From Verrucomicrobiales bacterium (GTDB lineage: Bacteria; Verrucomicrobiota; Verrucomicrobiia; Verrucomicrobiales; DEV007), in assembly GCA_007123695.1 (NCBI GenBank), contig SLGN01000600.1:1-7000 (forward strand): a DNA stretch of 7,000 bases, given 5' to 3'. Positions 1 to 6,582 of this stretch are shown here, in pieces; within the stretch, counting starts at the first letter, position 1, and every line of letters begins with the position of its first letter. The notes under the pieces were generated by a model, which did not search any database, had not been told where the DNA came from, and saw only the letters and a program-made list of their open reading frames with translations. The translations under genes were made by a program, and so were the position numbers.

Positions 1-90
1 CGATTTCGATCCCGATTTCGATCCCGATTTCGATCCCGATTTCGATCCCGATTTCGATCCCGATTTCGATTTCGATCCCGATTTCGATGC
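1..90. repeat. Tandem hexamer array CGATTT/CGATCC (12-bp period)
   Basis: Fifteen consecutive hexamers of the form CGATNN fill this stretch and probably continue beyond the left edge. Hexamers 1-10 alternate strictly CGATTT, CGATCC, giving five perfect 12-bp units at 1-60. The order slips once at 61-72, where two CGATTT units follow each other, then CGATCC, CGATTT and a terminal CGATGC. Each CGATCC unit contains a GATC, so GATC sites recur every 12 bp (8, 20, 32, 44, 56) and again at 74. No coding gene covers the array. This is a simple intergenic microsatellite. Its role, if any, is unknown. Confidence 0.9.
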
Positions 91-98
91 TCAGGCAT

Positions 99-166
99 TC
101 TCCCAATCTCCAATCTCCAATCTCCAATCTCCAATCTCCAATCTCCAGGCACTAAGCACCAGGCAC
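99..166. repeat. Tandem heptamer array with two unit types
   Basis: On the plus strand TCTCCAA repeats five times perfectly at 107-141, flanked by imperfect copies at 99-106 (TCTCCCAA) and 142-147. The same 7-bp period then continues without a break into CAGGCAC, TAAGCAC, CAGGCAC at 146-166. Read on the minus strand from 166 to 104, this gives nine in-phase heptamers: GTGCCTG, GTGCTTA, GTGCCTG, then six GAGATTG. The minus strand can be translated as a LEIGDW-type repeat, but that is an artefact of the tandem DNA. It is probably an intergenic repeat of slippage origin; no function is visible. Confidence 0.88.
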
Positions 167-167
167 A

Positions 168-180
168 GCGGCGAAGCCGC
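168..180. repeat. Small GC-rich inverted repeat
   Basis: GCGGC, loop GAA, GCCGC form a perfect 5-bp stem directly after the heptamer array; on the minus strand it reads GCGGCTTCGCCGC. No T-run follows on either strand, so it is not a convincing intrinsic terminator. Together with the two arrays it may belong to one composite dispersed intergenic element, but short GC hairpins also arise by chance in such a GC-rich genome. Confidence 0.35.
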
Positions 181-195
181 CCACCCCGACCGCAG

Positions 196-225
196 TTGAC
201 AAAGGCCGCGTTCGCCTGTTCGAAT
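196..225 (+). promoter_or_regulatory. Candidate sigma-70-like promoter of the sugar symporter gene
   Basis: A perfect -35 hexamer TTGACA lies at 196-201. After an 18-bp spacer comes TCGAAT at 220-225, which matches four of six bases of TATAAT. Transcription would begin near 232, leaving a leader of about 75 nt before the ATG at 307. The first TTG of this box could also be read as an in-frame start codon for the symporter. The perfect -35 match and the lack of conserved protein between 196 and 306 favour a promoter. The remaining bases, 226-306, show only GC-rich sequence and a chance-looking GGGCG/CGCCC hairpin at 244-256. Confidence 0.42.
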
Positions 226-306
226 GGATCGAGCCACGTCGGCGGGCGGCGCGCCCCTTCGCTCCGTCCTCCCGGCCACATCCGCAGCCCCCACCCGCGA
301 GAAGCC

Positions 307-1836
307 ATGTCGACCGAAAAGCCTCCCCTCGTCCCGGCGCGGCACATCCTGCCCTTCGCCCTCGTCACCACCCTCTTCGCCCTCTGGGGATTCGCCAACG
401 ACGTCACCAACCCGCTCGTTGCCGCCTTCCGCGACGTCTTCGTCATCTCCAACGCGCAGAGCGCCTGGATCCAGACCGCCTTCTACGGCGGCTACGCCAC
501 CATGGCCCTGCCCGCCGCCCTCTTCATCCGCCGGCACTCCTACAAGGCCGGCATCCTCCTCGGGCTCGCCCTCTACGCCGCCGGCGCCATGGTCGCCATC
601 CCCGCCGCCCACTTCGTCGACTTCAACATCTTCCTCGTCGCCCTCTACATCCTCACCTTCGGGCTCGCCTTCCTCGAGACCACCGCCAACCCCTACATCC
701 TCTCCATGGGCGACCGGGCCACCGCCACCCGCCGCCTCAATCTCGCGCAGGCCTTCAACCCCATCGGATCGCTAACCGGCATGACCGTCGCCAGCATCGC
801 CATCCTCGGCAGCCTGCAGGTCTCCGACTTCCGCAGCGAAGTCCAGGCTTTCCAAAAACATGCCATCGCCCACGTCGAAGCCGGCGGACCCGGCAGAGAG
901 GCCGAGCCCGAAGCCCCCGGCGCACCTCCCGAAACCGACGCCGCCCTCGCCGCCTTTCTCGCGAGCCAGACCGACCTCGCCGAACTGTCCCGCGACGCCC
1001 TCCTCAACCGCGCCATCGCCGCCTTCAAAGATGGCGAGATCCCCGCCTACCGGGGCGCAACCCATCGGGAAATGCAGCGCCACGACCTCGACGTCGTCAA
1101 AACGCCCTACGTCGTCATCGGCCTTGTCGTCCTTGGCATGTTTCTCGTCTTCCTCGTCACCCGCATGCCCGACACCGCGCCCCACGCCGACGAACGCCTC
1201 GACCTGCGGACCACCTTCGCCGTGCTCGCGCGGAACCGCCGCTACCGCGAGGGCGTCCTCGCCCAAGCCCTCTACGTCGGCGCCCAGATCATGTGCTGGA
1301 CCTTCGTCATCCACTACGGCATGACCAATCTCGGCATGACCGCCGCCGAGGCGCAGAACCACAACATTGCCGCCATGGTCCTCTTCTGCGCCAGCCGCTT
1401 CCTCTGCACCCTGCTGCTCAAGTTCGTCGATCCCGGCCGGCTGCTCTTCCTCCTCGCCCTCGGCGGCGCCCTCTGCGCCGCCGGCGCGATGCTGCTTCCC
1501 GGATATGCCGGACTCTACTCCCTCGTCGCCATCTCCCCCTGTATGTCCCTCATGTTTCCCACCATCTACGGAATCGCCCTCGACGGCATGGGCGACGAAG
1601 CGAAAATCGGTTCCGCCGGACTCATCTTCGCCATCGTCGGCGGGGCGCTCATGCCCATGCTCCAGGGCCGTCTCATCGACCTCGGAGGCGAGACCGGCCT
1701 CCTCCTCGGCCTCCCGGCCGTCAGCTTCTCCTTCGTCCTCCCGCTCGCCTGCTTCGTCGCCATCGGCCTCTACGCCCTACGCTCCACCCGCCCTGCCGGA
1801 GAGACCGGTCCGCCCCGCAGCTCGTCGGCGGAGTGA
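307..1836 (+). CDS. fucP: FucP-family sugar:H+ symporter (major facilitator superfamily)
   Basis: Inner-membrane monosaccharide permease, 509 aa from the ATG at 307, resembling E. coli L-fucose:H+ symporter FucP (438 aa). Twelve membrane segments can be drawn. Matching blocks are LFALWGFAND (23-32), IQTAFYGGY (55-63), SYKAGILLGLALYAAGA (78-94), LETTANP (123-129), RLNLAQAFN (143-151), VKTPYVVIG (264-272), LAQALYVGAQIMCW and a late SLMFPTIYGIAL. Glu124, Gln148 and Asn151 correspond to FucP Glu135, Gln159 and Asn162. The position of FucP Asp46 is Asn35 here, with Asp32 one helical turn away. The periplasmic loop between TM5 and TM6 (about 170-263) is some 67 residues longer than in FucP and is charged and Ala/Pro-rich. 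The start at 307 is chosen because conserved sequence begins just after it and GAGAAG lies close upstream; a TTG start at 196 would add 37 non-conserved residues. The substrate could be fucose, glucose, galactose or another hexose, and no catabolic gene is nearby to decide. Confidence 0.88.
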   Translation: MSTEKPPLVPARHILPFALVTTLFALWGFANDVTNPLVAAFRDVFVISNAQSAWIQTAFYGGYATMALPAALFIRRHSYKAGILLGLALYAAGAMVAIPAAHFVDFNIFLVALYILTFGLAFLETTANPYILSMGDRATATRRLNLAQAFNPIGSLTGMTVASIAILGSLQVSDFRSEVQAFQKHAIAHVEAGGPGREAEPEAPGAPPETDAALAAFLASQTDLAELSRDALLNRAIAAFKDGEIPAYRGATHREMQRHDLDVVKTPYVVIGLVVLGMFLVFLVTRMPDTAPHADERLDLRTTFAVLARNRRYREGVLAQALYVGAQIMCWTFVIHYGMTNLGMTAAEAQNHNIAAMVLFCASRFLCTLLLKFVDPGRLLFLLALGGALCAAGAMLLPGYAGLYSLVAISPCMSLMFPTIYGIALDGMGDEAKIGSAGLIFAIVGGALMPMLQGRLIDLGGETGLLLGLPAVSFSFVLPLACFVAIGLYALRSTRPAGETGPPRSSSAE

Positions 1837-1851
1837 AAAAGTCGGGGCGGT

Positions 1852-3120
1852 TCAGAGCTGGTCGGGCTGCTGCAGCAGCGTTCCGATGCGCTGGAGCAGG
1901 CGGCCGGCGGCACCTCCGTCGAGGATGCGATGGTCGAAGCTGAGGGTGAAGTTCGACTCCATGCAGGGAACGAAGGTCCCGGAGGCATCGTCCCAAACGG
2001 GAATTTTGCGCCCGGCCATGAGACCGAGGACGAGGTTCTGCTCGGGAAGGGGAATCGGGCTCGCGGCGGTGATGCCGAAGGGCCCGACGTTGGTGATGGT
2101 GGCGATGCCGGTGCCCATGGCATCGGGCGGCAAGCGCCGCTCGCGGGCCCGGTTGACGAGTTCTTCGTAGGGTCCTTGGAGTTCGGCGAGGGGCTTCTCG
2201 TCGACCTTGCGGAGGACGGGCACGAGGACGCCGTCGTCGGCTTCGACGGCGAAGCCGATGTCGATGGCGCTGGGATGGACGATCTTGGTGCCAATGAGAC
2301 GCCCGGCCACGGCGGTGTTTTCGGAGAGCGCAATGGCGAGGGCGCGCATCGCGTAGAGGCTGACGCCGGGCTTGGCGGTCACGGAGCGGCGGTGGGCGAG
2401 GACGGCGTCGAGCCGCACCGGAACGGTCACGCTGGCGAGGGGGCGGGTCCAACTGCGCCGCATCGAGTCGGCCACGGCAATTCGCATCGGCGAGGCGTCG
2501 GTCATGCGGCTCTGGTCGAGCTGCTGGATGAACTTCTCGAAGTCCTCGACGGTAACGCGGCCACCCGCGCCGCTGCCGGGGAGACCGGCGAGGTCGGCCG
2601 AGTTGAGACCCAGTTCGTCCATGCGGTGCCGCAGACGGGGGCTTAGGTAGACGCTGGAGCGCACCGGCACGGGCAGACCGCCCTCGACGGTGGGCTGCAC
2701 TGCGGCGGGCGCGCTGTGGTCGATGACTTCGCCTTCGTCGACGGCGAAATGGAGATTCGCTCCGCCGCCGCCTTCGTCGCCGCCTTCGCCGCAGCCGTCC
2801 CCGCCGTCGCCGGGCTCCTCCTGCCGGGTTGCGCCGGCCTCGTCTGGACGCAGCAACCCGGCTTTGAGGGCGTCTTCCTCGGTGGCCTCGATCACGGCGA
2901 TCTGCGAACCCACGGGGTAGCTCGTCCCGACCACTGCGGTGATCTCGGCGATGGTCCCGCTGCAAGGCGTGGTGACTTCCATCATGGCCTTGTCGGTCTC
3001 GACCTCGAAGAGATCCTGGTCGGCCCGGACTTCGTCGCCGGGCGAAACGAGAATCTCGCGGATGGTGGCTTCGGCGATGGATTCGCCGAGCTGGGGCATG
3101 GTAATGGGATAGCGGGCCAT
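1852..3120 (-). CDS. Dihydrolipoamide acyltransferase (E2) of a 2-oxo acid dehydrogenase complex
   Basis: Cytoplasmic core enzyme, 422 aa, that passes an acyl group from lipoyl-lysine to coenzyme A. The N-terminal lipoyl domain (about 3-80) opens with MPQLGESIAE and carries the lipoylation site ETDKA with Lys44. A linker (about 93-155) follows that is Gly/Asp/Glu-rich at 104-120 instead of the usual Ala/Pro-rich type. The peripheral subunit-binding domain (about 158-198) has SPRLRHRMDELGL and GSGAGGRVTVEDF. The catalytic domain (about 210-422) ends with DHRILDGG, where His397 and Asp401 form the HxxxDG active-site motif. There is one lipoyl domain only. The length is normal for this family. 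The pyruvate, branched-chain or 2-oxoglutarate type cannot be separated from sequence alone, so no symbol is given. No E1 or E3 gene is adjacent: the gene is bounded by a divergent gene upstream and a convergent one downstream, so it is probably monocistronic. The ATG at 3120 begins right at the conserved lipoyl domain; only a weak, distant AGAGG precedes it. Confidence 0.93.
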   Translation of the reverse strand: MARYPITMPQLGESIAEATIREILVSPGDEVRADQDLFEVETDKAMMEVTTPCSGTIAEITAVVGTSYPVGSQIAVIEATEEDALKAGLLRPDEAGATRQEEPGDGGDGCGEGGDEGGGGANLHFAVDEGEVIDHSAPAAVQPTVEGGLPVPVRSSVYLSPRLRHRMDELGLNSADLAGLPGSGAGGRVTVEDFEKFIQQLDQSRMTDASPMRIAVADSMRRSWTRPLASVTVPVRLDAVLAHRRSVTAKPGVSLYAMRALAIALSENTAVAGRLIGTKIVHPSAIDIGFAVEADDGVLVPVLRKVDEKPLAELQGPYEELVNRARERRLPPDAMGTGIATITNVGPFGITAASPIPLPEQNLVLGLMAGRKIPVWDDASGTFVPCMESNFTLSFDHRILDGGAAGRLLQRIGTLLQQPDQL

Positions 3121-3157
3121 GGATGGAGCGGGATACCTCTGGGGCGGCGAAGCAAGG

Positions 3158-3188
3158 AAAAAGCCCCTATCCGGGGACTCTCCGGGGC
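3158..3188 (-). terminator. Terminator- or attenuator-like hairpin in the E2 leader
   Basis: On the minus strand GCCCC (3188-3184) can pair with GGGGC (3167-3163), and five T residues follow at 3162-3158. Alternatively CCCC at 3176-3173 pairs with the same GGGG across a 5-nt loop, strengthened by AG/CT beyond a bulged base. The two pairings exclude each other. The T-tract ends 37 nt before the E2 start codon, so the element would lie in the E2 leader if transcription starts upstream of 3188. It could also stop transcripts that enter from the right. The stems are short and the region is GC-rich, so this is tentative. Confidence 0.3.
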
Positions 3189-3205
3189 CGGGACTCGTAA
3201 TCCCG
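3189..3205 (+). repeat. Inverted repeat in the divergent intergenic region
   Basis: CGGGA, loop CTCGTAA, TCCCG form a perfect 5-bp stem with a 7-nt loop. It ends three bases before the ribosome-binding site of the ABC ATPase gene and lies within the 100-bp region between two divergent genes. It may be a leader hairpin or an operator for a dimeric regulator. No convincing -35/-10 pair was found for either divergent gene in 3121-3220. Confidence 0.35.
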
Positions 3206-3207
3206 TC

Positions 3208-3214
3208 AAGGTGA
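3208..3214 (+). promoter_or_regulatory. Ribosome-binding site of the ABC ATPase gene
   Basis: AAGGTGA is close to the AAGGAGG consensus. It lies 6 nt before the ATG at 3221 and 9 nt before a second in-frame ATG at 3224. Either can be the start, and the products differ by one Met. This is the best Shine-Dalgarno sequence seen before any gene in the window. Confidence 0.6.
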
Positions 3215-3220
3215 ACGGAA

Positions 3221-3903
<683 letters not shown>

Positions 3904-3907
<4 letters not shown>

Positions 3908-6537
3908 AGGACGCCGCGACACGCCGCGAGCCCCCCCGCACTGCCGCCCTGCTGTGGAACCGGGTGATCCGGCGGCATTGGGTCCGCGAGCCGTTTCTCA
4001 CCGCGACCCTCGCCGGGATCCTCGCCCTCGGCGTGGCCGTGTTCCTCGCGGTTCGTCTCGCCAACAAAGCCGCAGTGTCGGGCTTCGCGCTCTTCACCGA
4101 ATCGGTCTCGGGCGAAAGCGACCTGATCCTCCGCCCCCGGGCCGGTTTGCTCGACTCGTCGCTGCTGCGGGAACTGCGTGCGGCGTCGGGACCGCTGCCG
4201 GTCGAATATTTCCCCGTCCTGGAGCTGACCGGGGCGGTGTCGGGCGAGGAAGAAGAGGGATTGGTCCGTCTCGTCGGCGTCGATCTCGTCGCCATCGGCA
4301 ACGCCCTCGCGGCGGCGGCGGGTTCATCCGTGGCGAACGCTTCGTCGAAAGATTCCGGGAACCCCTCCGGCCCCGGCGATCCCGAGAGCCTTTTCCGCCC
4401 CGGCGCCGCATTTGTCGGCACGGCCTTCGCGGCGGCGAGGGATTTGGCCGAGGGCGACGAGCTGCGCCTTTGGATCCGCGACCGCGAGGCGACCCTCGAG
4501 ATCGCGGGGATCCTGCCGGACCCTCCGAACCGGCCCGCCATTCCCGCCACTCTCGTGCTCGTCGATCTGCCCTCCCTGCAAAGCCTCGCGGGCGAGGAAG
4601 GACGCATCAGCCGCATCGAGGTCCGCTTCGCCGAGGGGCGGGACGCCGAAGAGGTCTCCGCCAAGGTTGCGCAGCGACTCGCGGACTTGGCGACCGAGCG
4701 AGATCTCCTGCTCGAGACGCCGGAAGACCGAAAGGCATCGGTGACGCGGATGAGCGCCGCCTTCCGCATGAACCTCGCCATCCTCTCGGGCCTCGCCCTG
4801 CTCGTCGGCGTCTACCTCATCATGCAGGCGCTGGAGGCGGCAGTGGTGAAACGCCGCGCGGAAATCGCAATCCTGCGTTCGCTCGGGGTGACGCCGCGCG
4901 AGATCCGGCGGGCGTGGATGGCCGAGGCGTTCGCCCTCGGGCTGGTGGGCGGGCTTGGCGGCATCCTACTCGGACGCCTGCTCGCCTCGGCATTGGTCGG
5001 GGCGATCTCGGCGACGGTCAACATGCTCTACTACGAGACGACGACGCGGGCGGTGACCCTGCACTGGGGCGAGGCGGCCTTTTCCCTCGGCTTCGGAGTC
5101 GTCGCCAGCCTGGTGGCGGGCTGGATCCCGGCGCGAGAGGCTTCGATGACGCCCCCCGCCCAAGCTCTGCGCCAAGGCTCGCAAGGCGGAGGCCTCGCCC
5201 TGCTGCGGAGCTGGCCCTTGGGGCTGCTGCTGCTTGCGGTCGCCTACGCCTGCGCCCACATCCCGGCGGTGAGACTCCCCGGCGGTACCGCCTTCGCGCT
5301 GGGGGGCTACCTCGCGGCCTTCTTCGGCGTCCTCGGAGCCAGCGTGCTGCTGGGACTGCTTTTCCGTCCCGTCGCGGCCCTGCTCGGCGGCGGCGGCGAT
5401 GCGATGCGGCGCTACGCGGCGAGCCGTCTCGCCGCAGTCGGGGGCCGCCACCGGCTCACGGCGGCGGGCCTCTCCGCGGCGATCGGCATGTCGGCGGCGA
5501 TGGCCATCCTCGTGGCGAGCTTCGAGACCACGCTGACTTCGTGGATCGGGCAGATCCTCAAGGCCGACCTCTACGTGGCGTCCCCCGGCGCTCCCTCGAT
5601 CGCCAACGCCAACGCCATCTCGGAGCCCGAATGGCGGCGGATCGTGGCGCTGCCGGGCGTGGCCGGCGCCGACACGCTGCAGCGGCAGAGCATCGAATTC
5701 GAGGGACGCGAGATCCTCCTCGGCGGCGCGAGCTACCACGACGATCCGGACCGTTTCCTCGAACTCCTCTGGGTCGATCCACCGCCCGCCACCGGACCCG
5801 GAACGCTCTCGGGGGACGGCGCCTGGGTGAGCGAGCCTTTCCAAAGACGCTTCGGCAGGGGCAAGGGCGACGTCCTCGAGCTGCCGACACCGTCCGGAAC
5901 GCAGCGCGTCGAGATCCTCGGAGTCTACGCCGACTACGGCAACGAGAGCGGCACCGTGCTGGTCTCGCGCGCCAGCAGCTCGGCGTGGTTCGACGATTCA
6001 AAAGTGTCCAGCATCGCCCTCTACGCCGAGGAAGGAGTCGATCCCGAAGAGCTGCTGGAACGGCTCCGGTCCGAATTCCCCGCCGTGACCGCACGCACCA
6101 ACGAGCTTCTTCGGACCGAATCGATCCGCATCTTCCACCAGACCTTCGCCGTGACCTACGCCCTCGAGGCGATCGCGGTGATCATCGCCGTGGGCGGGCT
6201 CGGGCTCGCCCTCGCCGGACTGCTGCTGGAGCGCCGCGCCGAACTCGCGACCCTGCGGGCCATCGGCGCGACCCGTCGCGACATCGCCCGCGCCGCGATG
6301 TGGGAAGGGGTCGGCATCGCCCTCGCGGGACTGGCCGGCGGCCTCGGCGTCAGCTTCTTTCTCGGCTGGATCCTGATCGAGGTGATCAATCCGCAGAGCT
6401 TCGGCTGGACGCTGCGCTACGCGGTTCCGTGGGGCGGCTTCGGCCTCCTTTCCGCGCTGACGCTCGCCACCGCCGCGGCCGTGGCCTGGGGCGTCGGCCA
6501 GCGCAACGCCAACCTCCGCTCGGACCGCCGGGAATGA
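3904..6537 (+). CDS. Two-module FtsX-like ABC transporter permease
   Basis: Inner-membrane permease of 877 aa with about ten membrane segments, like YbbP-type proteins. TM1 is near 31-50 and is followed by a large extracytoplasmic domain (about 52-287). The first FtsX module has TM2-4 near 289-310, 340-365 and 390-408, TM5-6 near 436-453 and 463-487. TM7 (520-540) is followed by a second extracytoplasmic domain (541-745), and the second FtsX module has TM8-10 near 753-775, 797-822 and 842-865. Each module carries the cytoplasmic coupling motif after its first helix: KRRAEIAILRSLGVT at 316-330 and ERRAELATLRAIGAT at 776-790. PAREAS at 409-414 is the usual end of an FtsX domain. VYADYGNESG near 674-683 resembles a block I associate with permeases encoded beside AttH proteins. 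Residues about 133-160 of the first periplasmic domain are low-complexity Ala/Ser/Gly/Pro. Overlap with the ATPase gene, and the AttH-like gene 45 bp downstream, indicate one operon. The transported or extracted substrate is unknown. Confidence 0.92.
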
Positions 6538-6582
6538 GGTCCCGAAAGTCCGAACCAAACCGATCCACCGCCACCGAACGCA

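Noticed and set aside
1..166. Possible CRISPR array
   Set aside because: The repeats are 6-7 bp, contiguous and without unique spacers. They are simple tandem repeats.
168..180. Intrinsic terminator for a gene to the left
   Set aside because: The 5-bp stem has no T-run on either strand.
244..256. GGGCG-GCG-CGCCC inverted repeat in the symporter leader
   Set aside because: Short GC-only stems are expected by chance at this base composition, and it is about 50 nt from the start codon with no supporting signal.
91..612. Minus-strand reading frame ending in a LEIGDW peptide repeat
   Set aside because: The repeat comes only from the heptamer DNA array, the rest is antisense to the symporter gene and Gly/Glu-rich, and no known domain is visible.
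1721..2965. Long Arg-rich minus-strand frame (414 codons)
   Set aside because: It is a shifted frame of the E2 gene. The protein is almost only Arg, Pro, Ala and Gly, as expected from a GC-rich shadow.
3189..3220. tRNA-like fragment (GGGACTCGTAATCCC resembles an RNA arm)
   Set aside because: No acceptor stem, anticodon arm or T-arm can be assembled around it; it is treated as a simple inverted repeat.
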